A stretch of DNA of 64,000 bases from Tribonema minus (Eukaryota > Sar > Xanthophyceae > Tribonematales > Tribonemataceae). Made by a program: the position numbers and the translations under genes. The notes beneath the pieces were generated by a model. The model saw nothing but the letters and a program-made list of their open reading frames with translations. It made no database searches and was not told where the DNA came from. Below are positions 31,681 to 46,600 of this stretch, in pieces. The stretch spans positions 1 to 64,000 of the forward strand of contig JAFCMP010000019.1 of the NCBI GenBank assembly GCA_017506865.1, written 5' to 3'. Numbering within the stretch: position 1 is the stretch's first letter; each line of letters opens with the position of its first letter.

Positions 31681-34600
31681 CTACGTGTAGTAGAAGATCT
31701 GGCGCTCGCGCTCGAGCAGCGCCATGACGGCGTGGCCGAGCTCCACCAGCGCGTGCTGCAGCTGCATGAGCGAGAAGACGGTCGTGTTGAAGCGCAGCGC
31801 AAACTGCAGCGACGTCTGCGGCGCGCCGCCCTGGATGTTCACCATGTAGCTCTGCGCGCGGAGGGCGACGGCGGCGGCGGCGGCAGCAGCGGCGGCAGCA
31901 GCGGAGGCGGCGGCGTGCGTCAGGGGTGGTCATCAGGGTCATGGCGTGGTAGTGCATAGTGCGCCTGTCTTGATGGTGCACGTTCAGAAGCTGTTGTGCA
32001 GACGCGTTTAGACGACATCTGTACTTCGGTCATGTACAGCTAGAACAGTGAAAAGTGGTCGGCATGGCACTTCACCGTGTAGATGTGTGCAGAGTGCTCG
32101 CCACCAGCGGAGGTGTCGGCGCGCCCAGGGCGCGTTCAGCGTGCATCACAACTTCAACAGTGACACATCGTTCACCGCGATCTCCGAGTAGATGCACTCC
32201 TTCAGCAAGCGCGCGTCCGCCTGCACCTCGAGCACGTGCGCCTGCTAACTTCAAATCACAACTTCAACATTGACTCACCACGATCTCCGAGTAGATGCAC
32301 TGCTTGAGCGAACGCGCCTCTGCATGCACCTCCAGCACGTGCTGCGCCTGCTGCAGGCGGCGATCGCGGCGCTCGCACGCGCCAAAGACTTCAAATGATA
32401 ACTTCAATCAGTGACACTCACCACGATCTCCGAGTAGATGCACTCCTTGAGCAGGCGCGCCTCCGCCTGCACCTCGAGCACGTGCTGCGCCTGCTGCAGG
32501 CGGCGCTCGCGGCGCTCGCACACGCGGTGGTGCGCGCCAAATACGGACTGCGCGTCGCCGAGCGCGCTGCCGATGAGCCGCAGCAGCGTCTGCGCGTGCG
32601 CCATGACGAGCGACACCTTTTTGACCTGTCGCGGTGCGGGGGGGGAGGGGTAGGTGGTGTGTGCGGGCTTTTTTGACAAGGTAGTTTGGTAGGGCTTGGT
32701 GAAGGTGTATATGGAGGCTTGTTGTTGATGTCGCCGCGCACATCGCAGAGGCAGCCGATGAGCCGCAGCAGCGTCTGCGCATGCGCCATGACGAGCGACA
32801 CCTTTTTGACCAGTCGCGACGGGGGCGGGGAGGGGGGAGGGGGTGTTGTTTGAGGGGGTATTTTGGTAGGGTCTGGCGAAGGGCGGCATGTAGGGGTTGC
32901 TGTTGATGTCGCCGCGCACATCGCAGCGGCAAATCATGAAGATCTTGAAGGGTGTGTATGGTATAGGTATGTTAGGTGCTGTTGTTGAGAGGGCACGCAC
33001 AATACGTTGATGTTGATGTCGGTGCCCGCATTGCGGAGCGTGCTGCAGCTCTGTCCGCAGAGAGCTCAGCGAAAGGCGTCGGCAACAGCCGCAGCGTCGC
33101 GATACGAGCGCGCGCCAGCGCGTGGCGAACTGCATCACCTGATAATAGTGTGATGCACCTAGCACTATTGAAGTAGCCTGGGGGGTGATCAACGCTTCTG
33201 CGCATGTGGTGAAGACATGCTTTGGCGGTTGCAGTGCGCACGCATGTTGCAGCACGTCTGAGCAATGTGCCGCGTTAGTGAGAGCTGCTGCATCGAACAA
33301 CATGCTGGCAAAGCGCATGACTGCTGCTCCATGAACGCGGTGGCAGACCCCATGACTATTTGCAATTTAAGGCACTTCAAAGTACATGAATTCATTGATG
33401 AACTTCACAAAAGCAGCGCTCACCTCCACTGCCCACGTCTTGGCGGTGCACATGGTGGAGAACGAGTGGCTCGAGCGCTGCAACAGCCGGTGGCGAGAGG
33501 CAATGTGCAGTGACATGTGGTGTGAGCGTGTGAAGGTGTAGACACACAAGTGGGGCGCATGGTGACGCAAGAGGGAAACATGAGCTGGCACCTCGGCTTG
33601 CAGTACGCAAGCCTCTTTCAGGGTTGATGCAGTGTGCGTTTCACAGCGTTTGGGTGAGTTGCGAAGTGGCTGTACGATCATAGCTGCATACACAACGAAC
33701 TACAATTGCCATATCCTTGTCCTTAAAGCTGGTACAAACTATCCGCTGCCACGATAGTGCCAACGGCTCGTTTGGATGTGCAAGCATCGGCATATGTCGA
33801 CGCCAAAGTGCAGTGGGCTAGCGCATGGTTAAAAACCAATCCTAACCCTATAACCCTAGGCTGTGGATCACAGAAGTCTGCACTTTCAATTGTATGCGAG
33901 CATGATCACTCACAACGCTCCCACTCTGAGATGCGCACCCCGGGGATGTATGGCCGCCAGAAACATTATGTGCCTGAATACTTCAACTTGAAGTATACGC
34001 TGTGGAAGTCCGTCTGCACTTTTGGTCGTGTCATCGCTCAAAACCTACTTCGCATTTGAAGTGCGTACCTTGAGCTGTATGAGCACCGCCAGAACGTTCT
34101 GCTCCGCCTTGTGCAACGCGTAGTAGCTCGGCGAGTGGAAGGGGTGGTGCCAGAGCGTGGGCTCCAGGCTCGCCAGGTTGATGTACTGTCAACATCAGCG
34201 ACGATATACAGAGCAGGAGTGTCATCAGTGCCAGATGAATATAGTGCGGACAAGAGTGGCAGTATTGATTGAAGCGCAAAAGTGTCATCTGTACCTGATT
34301 GATACTTCAAGTATACTGTTGACAAGCGCGACAGTACAACAGCGCAGAAGTGTTAACAGTACCAGATAAACATACTGCAGACAAGACAAGCACACTAGTG
34401 GTGGTGCATTCGAAAATGTCAGCGTGATACTGTGCTGCGCGTGCTCTGACAAATGAGCACAACTGGTTAGAGGGTGCTGCTGCATACCCATGCTTGCTGC
34501 ATATTCAGCAGTGTGCCTTCTTGACACCAGACAGATGAACACAAACACTAGAAATCATGCAGCAGGTCTGCGCCCATTGAGCGACAGATAATCTACACTC

Positions 34601-37600
34601 GTCACTGTGGAAGGCTACTTCCACCCGAATACTGTACTAACACTTAACATCACTGAGCAGCGACGGCACCTATCACAAGAGCGCAGCAGCAAGGGCATCC
34701 TCCCGCGCGCGCGCGCGCAGGCGCGCGCCGAGCGCCAACAGAGTAACTCCAAGTCTGAGTCACTCGCGCGCACTCACCCGCGCCTGCTCGCCGACGCTGC
34801 GGTGCACTGCATTCAGGTGCGTGAGCTCCACCGGCGGCAGCACGACGGCGGCAACGCGCTCGTCCTCCACCAGCGTCAGCCGCCGCACCATGGCGACGGT
34901 GCTGCCGCCGCTGCTGCTGCCGCCGCTGCCGTCCTCAGAGTTGCTCGTGGCGGCGGCGCTCGCGTCAGAACGCGCGGCCGCGAGCCGCTCCACCACCACC
35001 GCCGCCGCCGCCGGCACCGCGCTGCGCAGCGCTGCCGCCGCCGCCGCTGTCATGGGCGTGGTGGCCTTGCGCACTGCTGCCGATACCTGAGCGCTGGCGG
35101 TATTGGCTGCGTCCTCCGCCGCCGCGGCGGTGCGCTGCGCGCGCCAGAGGGTGAGCGGCGATGCGGGAGAGGTGGCTAGAGTGGTCACACTGCGTCAAGA
35201 GGCTCGGTTGTTGAAGTTGAGGGTGACGGTCGAAGTGCATGCACTCGTCCGGTGCATGCACTCGTCCGGCGCGGGGTTCCACGCCCGATGGCAGCTCCCG
35301 CATGCGCTGCGGCACCGTCGGCTGCGTTGAGAGTGTGGTCGTGTGGCTGAGCACTGGGCTGGCCGTATTTAGGGTTAGGGTTTGAGGTTAGGGTTAGGGC
35401 TGCAGCACCGCTCAGGCGGACTGGCTATCCGGGCTCCGACGCACCATGCGAAGACGCCACGGTGCCGCCGCAGTAACAAATTGTTCGGGCTGTGCAGCAA
35501 TAGCTGTTGCCTCGCATGCAGCTTCAGGCTAGGGTGGGCAAAGGGATGAAGGCAGAGAGAGGTCTGTGAAGCACTGCCCTTGAGGTCTCTACAGTGCCTG
35601 CGCAACGGCTGCAAACGGCGCAACATCAACGGAGCGCTGCTGCAGATGATGCAGCAATGCTCAGTTAGTGCGCCTGGATACGCATGTCAACGCCGGTGCA
35701 CTTGCATGTCGACTCTGCTGCCCTTGCACACCGCGCGCCACTACAGGTTGGACGCCAGCAGCGGAACTGCTTCGGTAAGGCTAGCATTGAGGTTAGGGCT
35801 AGGGTAACCCTATACTTCAAGTATTACTTCTTTTCGCAAGGCCCGAGGACACGACGATCAAGGAGGTGGGGGTGGCTCCACTGAAAGGGAGCGGGTGGGG
35901 CAAAACCTGGGTGCGACACAGTCTGATACAAAAAGTTCCCCGCAGGGGGGGAGAAGAGTCCTGTGCGCTGCAGCGTGAGTCAGACCTGATCACACACTGA
36001 CCCTGACTCACACGCTGCGACTCACCATGCTCCGGTCCGCCGCCGGCTCCAGGTCGCCGCTGCAGCTGCTGCTCCTGCTGCGGCCGTTGCTGCCCGAGTC
36101 ATCGGCAGTCGCGGCGTCTGCCGCCGCCACCGCCGCCGGCGACTTCTGCTGCTGCGGCGGCGGCGGCGGCAGCTGCGCCGTGACGGCGCCGGCGACTTGG
36201 CCCAGGAGCTGAGCATCGAGGCAGTTGACGGCGTCGCGCATGAGGCCCAAGGCTTCCGCGAGCTCGCCGCGGAGTAGGACCTTGGCGCGCACGGGGAACA
36301 CGAGGTTGTCCACCGCCATGTAGATGACCAGGCCGAGGATGGTGTTCTGGGGAGGGTGAAGGGGGGTGGGGAGATTGTTTAGAGCCAGGCAAGCGCCAAG
36401 CAGGCATGGAGTAGGGAGAGGTTATTGTGAGCCAGGCAAGCGCCAAGCAGGCATGAAGTGTGTGTGTGTGTGGGGGGGGGGGTGGATGAGATGCAAGCGC
36501 GCAGGGTGGTCCACCGCCATGTAAATAACCAGGCCGAGGATGGTGTTCTGGGGAGAGGAAGGGGGGGGCGGGGGGGGGGGTGAGGTTGCCATGTTTTGAG
36601 ACACGCGTACAGCATGCTCAATAGGCAGAGCAGCCGCAAGGAGCGCTTCCATACATGTACGTTGCATGCGTATGCTAAATACTCATGCAGAACGAAAGAC
36701 AACACCAAGCGCTCACCTGTATGCATGTCAGCGGCGCGACGCTGCTACAGATGTACGTTGATCCAAACATATTCACTTAGACTATGCATATGCACGCGAT
36801 GCACATACATAACACGCATGTGCATGCACATAAATAACATAACCACGGTCATTGGCGTAAGGCACTTGCGGCTAATTACTCCTTGTCACCTAGAGCTCAA
36901 CGATCTGTTTGGTTTCGGTTTTCATAAACATGTCAGTTGATGCTCACCTGTATGCGTGTCAGCGGCGCGACGCTGCCGACGGCGCTCGCGTTGAACGTCC
37001 CGAGAACGATGATGACGGCCGTGAACGCCGACACGATGGCGGCGTACCCGTGGCTCTTGGAGTTCTTGAAGAAAGCGCAGAACGCCACCCACGGCGGCAG
37101 CCCTATCGCGGCCAGCTTACGCGCTGCCTCAGGCGAGTGCGACTGGCATATGTAATGGGACAGGTTTGGGGGGGGGGGGGAGCAGTATAAATTGGCGTTG
37201 TACAACGTGTGGTGCCTTGGGGGGAGGGGGAGGGGGGGGGGGGGGGGGAGGGTGTAGTATGAATCGGCGTTGTGCAAAGTGTGGTGCCTCGGGAGGAGGG
37301 GGGGGGTTGGGTGGCGTGAGGTGATAAGCATACATGTAGATCGGTCTTGACAACGTGTGCAGTTATGTCATTAGCATGTCAGCCTGCGCGACGGGAGGAG
37401 ATGAGCTGACACAATGGTGACATGACAACAGCGAGACGCACCTCGGCCACGTACGTGTTGCTGCTGGCCGAACTTCGACGGAGCAGGCGATAACTTAAAC
37501 CTTGGGTGGGGGCCGTATACGCGCCGCGCATCGGTCCAGACAGCTATGCGCATTGCCGTCGCAGGCCATCACATGATTCGCAGCCCCTTTGATAAACTAC

Positions 37601-40600
37601 CTTGCAAATTGTATCATCACATGTCGATTGTTTACCACATGTCGATTGTCAAGATGAGCGGCTGTAGGCAGTCGAGCGAAACAAGAGTCTCGGCTGGCAT
37701 GCGTGAATCGTATGCCGCTCACTTGCTTCTTGACCATTTCTGTCAGAAGTCGCCCATAACAGACATGGCGCCGGCAATGCTGTCGATCAGTAACTTCAAG
37801 TCTGACAAAATCAATCTTGACCCTACTTATGCTTTTAAGACTTGGTAAAACCCCTGAAGCCTAACCCCAACCTCACCCAACCCATCCGCATCGTTGGTGA
37901 GTAACCTCAACCCTAACCTCAAAGCTAACCCTAGGACGCTCATGTCATTGATGACCAGTTCCATCAGTAACCCTAGCCCCTACCTTGACCGCAACTTTAA
38001 CCTGACCCACTCACGTCGTTGTTGACCAGTTCCGTCAGGAACCACCCGTACATGGCGCCTACGACTGTCAATCGATGACTTCAATTCTGACAAAACAATC
38101 AAGTATGACCCTACTAGCACTATTTTTCTAGTTGGAAACCTCGACGCTTACCCCAACCTCACCTGACCCACTCACATAGTTGCTCAGTCACCCCAACCCT
38201 AATCTCAAAGGTAACCCTATGACACTCACGTCATTGTTGACGAGTTCCGTGAGAAACCACCCATACATAGCGCCGACGACGCTGCCGATGAGACGCAGAT
38301 TGCTGGTCACTGCCGCACTGGAGCTGTCCTCCGACACAATGAAGCCAGCGGTGACGCCCACCCATGCGCCTGCGGCCACCTTGTCTGCAACATTCAGAAA
38401 GAGCGCGGTGCGTTCGGGAGTCAACAGAAGAACATAGCAGCAGCCCTTGTCGATTAAGGTACTGTACCCCACAAAAAACACACACACAGGTGATGCAACA
38501 ACAGCTGCGGCACGTGTCGCCGCATTCGGACGAGCGCGGCCTGCAAAGCATCAGTGCTCAGGCAGCGCAGCAGCAGCAGCGCTTCAACGAGAGGCAGCCG
38601 ACCACACTGAACAGCACAGCACGCACAGCGCCAAGACGAGCGCCGCATTGTGACTTCGCACACGATGACACCAGCGCTTAGGCGATACAGCAGCAGCAGC
38701 AGCAGCAGCAGCAGCGGCGCTCAACTGAGAGGTGAGCATGACAAGCAGCGCACGGCGTCGAGATGAGCGCGACCTTCAGAGCATCAGTGGCGCTCAGGCA
38801 ATGCAGCGGCAGCGGCAGCAGCAGCAGCAGCAGCAGCAGCAGCGGTAGCAGGCAGCGGCCGCAGCAGCAGCAGGCAGCAGCGCTCACCCGAGAGGTAGCC
38901 GACGAGCACGAACAGCGCGCAGATGGTCAGGATCAGCGCCACCTTGAGCGGATGCACAATGTCGCGGTGGTGGCGCCGGAAGTAGTCCTCCGTGCGCTCC
39001 AACACCAGCGCCGCGCTGCCGGGGCCGTGCCGCTGCCGCAGGCGCTGCCGAGCTGCGAGGCGCCGCGCAGAGAGCAGTTGAGGTTAGAGTTGAGGTTGGC
39101 GAGCCGCAGAATTGGAATGATGGGGTGGCATGAGGGTTGTCATTGGGGTCGGGCTTGGACAAAGGGATCATTAGCAGGATGAGAGAGAAGTGCTTGCCGC
39201 AGGCGCTGCCGGGCTGCGGAGGCGCGGCGCAGAGAGCAGTTGAGGTGAAGTTGAGGTTGGCGAGCATCTTGAGTGAAACACGCCAGCCCGCGCGCCACGA
39301 CCGCCGTCACTGCAATAAACCTTATTGTTTTCATGAGGAGTCTGAGCACTGTCGTATTTCACAACAGCGCTGCCGCAGGCGCTGCCGGGCTGCGGCGCGG
39401 GGAGGCGCGGCGCAGAGAGCGGTTGATGCTAGAGCTGAGGTTGGCGAGCCGCAGAGTTGGACATCCAAGGCATCTTCAAAATTACACATCCAGCATGGAG
39501 GGACCTGTCGTAGTCGGTGATGCCGCTCTGCATCGCGGTTGTCACAGACCAGGATCCGATGACGTTGCTGCCGGCGCACCGCCGTGCAGATGGAAGGAGT
39601 GCATGGAAACGAATCAAAAGATCGTAGAGCTCTAAGTGACAAGGAGCGGTTAGCTGCAAGTGCCTTCCGTTAATGACCGTGGTCGCCGCTGCTGCAGTCA
39701 TTGGCCACGAGTCAAAGAGTGCCATCATATCCACAGTAGTCAAGATTTCTGTGCAAGCTTATTTAGCGTTCGAGGCATATTGTGGGCGACACGATTCTGC
39801 TCGTGGACGCGCATGTTCTCGGTGTCAACAGCGTGGATGGCAGCTTTATGCTTTGCGGTTGCAGCAGGCATAATGTGAACCAGATCACTGCAGAGAGCAC
39901 AGCGTACGAGCTTGAGCGGAGCATGATGATATTCCATTCAGCCTTGTAACCATGATATACCTCAAAGTTGAAGTGGATGTCGTGCCCTCCGCAATGTTCG
40001 CTGACTTGACTTTGACTCTGACTCTGTGGGCCTGGCGACGCTGCTGCAGCCCGTGCACATGGCGTACAGCTTACCTAACTCACAGTTGAAGCGACTCAGA
40101 GACTTGACGTAGTGCGTTGGAGGTCCCCTACTCTACTCGCCTGACTTCAACGCCGGCCATGTCCCCATCATAGCCGGCAGCGGCGTGACCGACTCGTACA
40201 GCATGCGCGCGACCTGGCGCGCGGCAGTGCGCAGGCAGCACTTTTTGTGACTCAAAATTGAAGCCACTCAGAGAGTTGAAGTACCTCTACTCACCTGACT
40301 TCAACGCCGGCCACATGGCCATGAGCGCCGGCAGCGCGTGACCGACTCGTACAGCATGCGCGCAGCCTGGCGCGCGGCGGTGCGCAGGCGCCGCCGCCGA
40401 AACTCACAGTTGAAGTCACTCAGAGAGTTTAAGCAGCTTTACTCACCGGACTTCAACGTCGGCCATACCGCTATGAGCGCCGGCAGCGGAGTCACCGACT
40501 CGTACAGCATGCGCGCGGCCTGGCGCGCCGCGATGCGCACGCGCCGCAGCCGCGGCAGGCGGTGGCCGCGCTGTATCTCCGCCTGCGCCTCGCTGAGGCG

Positions 40601-43600
40601 TGCGAGCATGGTCGCGAGCGTGACGAGGGAGAAGACAAACGCGCCGCGCGCGAACGCGAAGCGGAAGCCGTGCTGCTGCCACTGCCGCACGAGCTCCTGC
40701 GCGTGCGAGGGGGGGGGGGGGGGGGAGAGATGGGAAGAAGGAAGGGTAGGCTAGATCTGAGGTGCTGCCGCAATGGCACAACACAGGGTAGCGACGAACT
40801 CAGAAGCGTGACAATGATGACGCGGCCACTGAACCCTAACCCTTGCCCTCAGCACCGGCTCCTGCCTGTGAAGGGTAAGAGGGGTATGAGGCTTATAGTC
40901 AGCTATTTGGCAGAAAGAGCGTACTATGCGCGTAGAAAAAAGGCGGTGGCCGAGCTTCAATCCTTTACCCAATCCTAACCTAATCCCTATCTGAGCCTAG
41001 CTGAGACATTGACCCATACAGACAACCCGTGCGGCAGCAGGGAGCAGCGCTCGACGCTCTTCGGTCCGCTAACCCTAACCTTAACCCTAGCCCTCACTAC
41101 ACCGTTGGCCAGGGTTGCTCGACGGGCACGGCCTGAGCATCACCACACCCTGAGCGCTGACGCGAGGCCAATTTTAGGCAGTGTCTAACGGCCTATCTCT
41201 GAACTAATAAATCGTTCTCACAGTTTGTTTTGTCCAAAAACACAGCTTTGAACTCATTATCCAATCTCTGACAATAACGCCCCCCTCACTCACCATGTGC
41301 ACTTCCGGGTTGAACTCCGGCGTCTGCAGGTCGCGCCAGCTGACGACCACGGCCTGAGCGCTGATGCAAGACCTATCTTTGAGTTCTTACCATTTGTGTT
41401 GTCCAAAATAACATAATCAAACTCATACATTCGCTGACGACAATGCTCCACTCACCATGTGCACTTTCGGGTTGAACTCCGGCGTCTGCAGGTCGCGCCA
41501 GTTGACGACGCTGTCAGTATTGCCAACGCCCTCCTCCGCGCTCTCAGCGGACAACGCGTGCGGCGGCGCCGGCGACTGCGGTGATGCTGTGGCGTGAGTG
41601 CAGTGCACGATTATGAAACAACCGTTTAAGATGCTGCTTTGCGCGCAAATGGTCTGCTGCAGACACAATCACAGCGTCAAGATATGTAAGATGGGGGGAT
41701 GGCGTGTGCGCCGGCGCCGGCGACTGCGGCGACGCTGTGGCGCGAACGCGATGCACAAATATACAGGACAGTCAGCAGATGCTGCTGACTTGGCAATCAG
41801 ACTGGCGCAAGGACACAGATACAGTATTGAGAGAACCGAACTGGTGGATGACGCGTGCGTCAGAGCGCAACTGCGGCGATGCTGCAGCGCAGGCGCAATG
41901 CCCAGTTACAAACGCGTGTCAGAGGTGTCGCGCTGCGCGCCACTGGCCTAGTGCACACGTGGAAGTATATATACATGCAGCTTATATGTGTTGCGTATGC
42001 GCCAGCGACCACGCGCTCACTGGGCTGCGAGCCTGTGTTGCGGCGCCGGCAGCCGCCGCCGCCGCTGCCGCTGCTGCCGTCAGTGCCGTACAGCAGGCGC
42101 AACGGTGCCGCGTAACTCAAAGATGGAGATTGTTATGATCAAAGTATGCCCCGATGTGGTATACTGCGGTGGACTGTCACGTGGGCATCATCGCCCTGCG
42201 GCTGCCGCATGAATGCGCTCGATGCGAACAGCGTGGACGTGGCAAGCGACGGCGGCGGCGGCGGCGCGCACAACTGTCGGATAATACTGTTTAAACACAT
42301 GCACTACCTACATACAAACACGGCGCTTACCGGGCCCCGTGCGCGTGCCGTGCCGCCGCCCGCCGCCGCCGTCGCCGCCATCGCCGCCGCCGCCGCCGTC
42401 GATGCCGTACAGCAAGTGCAGGCGCGCCGTCTGGTACGCGTCGAGCAGCGCTGCCGTCACCTGCATGTTCTCGGCGATGGCGGCGGGCAGGTCGTGCTGG
42501 CGCGCCTCGAGGGCGCGCCCGAGCACGAGCGAGCGCGGCGCCGTGAGGTCGGCCATGAAGTCCAAAACCTGCGTGCGCGCACGTTTTGAATGATATTCAG
42601 AAGAATAATGAATCTAGCGTTTAACCATTTGAATCGCTTTTGAAGGATCATAGAATAGATCTGATGTTTCGAGAGAGCGCGGCGCCGTGAGGTCGGCCAT
42701 GAAGCCGAGGACCTGCGCGCGCGTGGCGTAATTCACATCGATATTCAAGGAACAATGAACAATGAACCTGACGTTTCAACCATTACAATCGCTTGAGATT
42801 CATGAGTAGATATGACGTTTCAACCATTTGAATCGCTTGAGGATCATGAGCACGCGCGAGCGCGGCGCCGTGAGGTCGGCCATGAAGTCCAGGACCTGTG
42901 CGCAAGCGTGCAATTTAAAGTGTTTTTAGATGTGTGATAAACCTGACGTTTCAACCATGTATAATCGCTGCGGATTCATGTTTCTGAATATTCAAGCAAA
43001 ACCGACTTTTCTTTGCGTCGTGAGGTCGCTGCTGAAGTCCAAGACCTGTGTGTGCGCGCACATCGCAGAGGCAACAAACATGAGGGGCCCGATGAATCAA
43101 GCAACATTGAAAGTTGGTTTCGATGTTGGTGATGTTTGGCGCCGTGAGGTCGCTCACAAAGTCGAGGACCTGCGCGATTGGCTTCAGAAGGGTAATGAAC
43201 CACTGTTCGACCCTTTTAATCACTGTCAAGGGTCATCAATTCAACGACTCCAGCAAAAAATGAAGCGCGTGTTGAAGTCCAATCGCTTGAGGATCATAAA
43301 CCTGATGTTCCTGTCATTTGAATCGCTTTTGAGCATCATCACCAGCTCGCACTCCCACCTTCACGGCAGCACTGCGTCACTTGTCAGATTGTCAGATATT
43401 GCAGCATGTGCCCCCTCACACTTGCAACGAGCAACTGCAGGCGCAGCGCCGGAGCGCTGCTGCCGCTGCCACAGCGCGCTCTTGCCTTTATGGTAGCGCA
43501 CAGCGTGTCGCATCGAGCCGTCAGAAACCGCGTGCACTATCTCAATGTGCAGCAAGCGACTGCAAGCACAGCGCCGGAGCGCTGCTGCCGCTGCGGCGGC

Positions 43601-46600
43601 GCTCTCCTTCCACATTGGCGCACTGCGCGTCGCACCAGATTGCCAAGAACCGCAGCATTCAATACCTCGCAGTGCGACAAGTGGCTGCAGACGTAGCACC
43701 TGAGCGATGCTGCTGCTGTGGCGGCGCTCTCCCGCCTCCACGGTGGCACACTGCGCGTTGCATCAAACCGTCAGATACTGTAGCATTCACTATCTCATGG
43801 TGCCACAAGCGCTGCTGCTGCGACGGCCCTCTCTCGCTTCCACCGTGGCGCACTGCGCGTCGTGTCGGGCTGTCAATTACCGCAGCATGCACTATCTCAT
43901 GCTGAAACAAGCGATTGCGGCAGAGCGCTGCTGCTGTGGCGGCACGGCATCACCTCCATGGTCGCGCACTGCGCGCCGCGTTCAACTGTGAGATGGCGTA
44001 GCATTTACTATCTCATGCTGCAGCGACAAGCGACTGCAGACGCAGCACCTGAGCGCTGCTGCTGCGGCGGCGTGCCCTCACCTCCATGGTCGCGCACTGC
44101 GTCGCGTTGAGGTACGGCCGCAGGTATGCGACGAACGCCATTTGCTCCACGTCCGAGCGCAGCAGCGACAGCGCCTGCGCACGCCGCATCAGCGATCAGC
44201 AGGTACCATCTTAGGGTTAGGGTTAAGTACTAGTGTAAGTTTGGGTGTGGGGTTTGAGTGAGCGTACGCCATGAATGCCACAAACGCCATCTGCTCCACG
44301 TCCGAGCGCTGCAGCGACAGGGCCTGCGCACGCCGCAGCAGCGATCAGCCACTGGGTTAGGGTTGAGCATAGGATTAGGTGTAGGGTTTGAGTGCGGGTA
44401 TGCTACACACATCACAAACACCTGCTCCACGCCCTATTGCAGCAGTGACAGAGAGCGCACGGGCGCCCCGGCGGCAGCAGCAGCATGTCAGTGCTCGGGC
44501 TGCGGTCACCTTGGCAGCCGCAGATGTTGCCTGGCGCCACAGGCAGCTCCGCAAGGCGTGATCTAGGCTAGTGGAACACGTACAACATGACAAGCGAGTG
44601 CAACGCGGCACAACACGGCCAACAAGCGCGCGCCGATTCGCATGCTGCTTTGGGCAGGAGCGACGAAACGCCGGCCAATCCACGACTGATTTGCAAGACG
44701 CTTGAGCCAGTGAGCGAAGCACGCTGAGCACTGCCTCAGAGTACAGCGGACTCATAGTTTGGTGTGCTGTGGTCCAAGCAGTTTCTCTACCGATTCTGCA
44801 GTGCGCTGGCTGGGCACAGCCCCAGCAGCGGCAGCATGGCTGATGTGCCAAGCGCCATGTCAGGTGGTGACGGCAGTAATGAAGCGCAGCGTTCGGGGAC
44901 AGTCCCCATGACTACGCGCTGCATCATACAGTATTCATACTTGAAGTATCAAGTTCAACAAGGCTGCGCATCCGCCCATGCTGCCGGCTGCGCGGTTGCA
45001 ATGCATAGCGTGCCGCCATACCGCCGCCATAGGCGAGCAACGCAGCGATTCAGCTTGCCACGGAGTGCAGCGCTGCATGTGGGTTACGTTTTCAAGCATC
45101 AGTGAAGATCGTGGTGGTAGCACACGGTACGTCACACTCATTGAGCGCTGTCACGGTTGAAGTACGGCGTCCCACTTGCAGTACCAGCACGACAGCAATC
45201 GTTATCCCCCCTCGCAGCACCGCTTGTTCGGTGCGTGGGCGATGGCGCTGCGCATGGGGCAGCAATGCCGCAGCATACTTCAAGCCCTGAAACACGCTAC
45301 CGCGGGGAATCGTGCACTTCAATTTTCATGGAAACGAATCGAAAGATCGTGAAGCTCTAGGTGACAAGGTGTGGTGAGCCGCAACCAATAACCGTGGTCG
45401 CCGCTGCTGCGACAATTGGCCACAGGTCAAGCTTTACAACAAATGCACATAGCTGCTCACCCGCTGCATGCCCTCGATGCACTCGACGCGCGCCCGCATG
45501 TTCTGCGCGCGCGGAAGAAACAACAGCGGCACAGACAAGCTGAAGTTGAGAGGAGCGTCACAGCAGTCATGAGGTGCGACGCGTGCAGAGCTGCAGTGAA
45601 GCAGAGGAGGTGCGCACGGGGGGGGGCAGCGTTCCCCGCGGCCGTGCTCTCAGCTGTGCTCAGTAGAGCGGCATGACCCCTGCATTTGCACAAGAGATAC
45701 TGCCTTGCACCCCTGAAACAACTTCATTTGGTGCGCGCGCCATACCCGGCAGCATGCATGGCATGGTATCAGGCGTGCCTTCCACAAGGTGGCGTTACAT
45801 GGCGTCACTTTGACGGTGTGACTATTACTACTGCAAGTGCTGCGCATATACACACTTTTTGCCTACTGTGGTTATGGTGGCACTGTTTGACTCATGGCCA
45901 ATGACTGCAGCAACGGCGACCACGGTGATTGATGGAAGGCACTTGCGGCTGACCATCCCTTGTCACCTAGAGCTCTGCAATCTTTTGATTCGGTTTTCAC
46001 TTTGTATTCGAACATATGCTTCAATGTAAGTTTTTGAAGGCATTGAAGAGTAGGCAGGTCACTGGCCTGCGCACAGCACACTGAGCACTGCAACATCGGC
46101 ACGGTCATCGCACCTTGACGATGATCTGCAGCCCCTTAGCGGGCGAGTCCCCGCCCGCCTGCCCCCACAGCAGCAGCACCTGCTCGAGCTCGCACGGCAC
46201 GCACAGCGCGTCGAGGCGCGCCAGGTTGAGCCGCATCTGCTCAATGAGCAGATCGATTCGCGTTACGAGCATGTCGTCCCTGCGCGCCGACAGCAGTGAT
46301 GGCGACAGCAGGCACGGCAGCATATTAGCGCATGCCTCGAACGTTGCTGATGCTGCTGAGAGTTTGAGCGGCGTGCACGAGTGTGAAGTTGAATGCGCAC
46401 AGCGGGTCGAGGCATGCCAGGTTGAGCCGCATCTGCTCAATGAGTAGGTCCATGTCTGTCAGCACACGCCTGTGACAAGCATGCGTGGCATGGCGCAGAC
46501 AATGGCGGCGGCAGCGTGAGCGCGATGACGCGACCGGGAGTACATGAGCCGTCAGCCTGCGCACCTTGACAAGCATGCATGGCATGGCACCGCGGATGCC

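Noticed and set aside
35368-35400. Chromosome end or telomere
   Set aside because: Only four degenerate units, with coding exons on both sides, so it is interstitial.
43440-44081. CRISPR-like array
   Set aside because: The units are diverged copies of an exon edge without constant-length unique spacers, in a eukaryotic intron.
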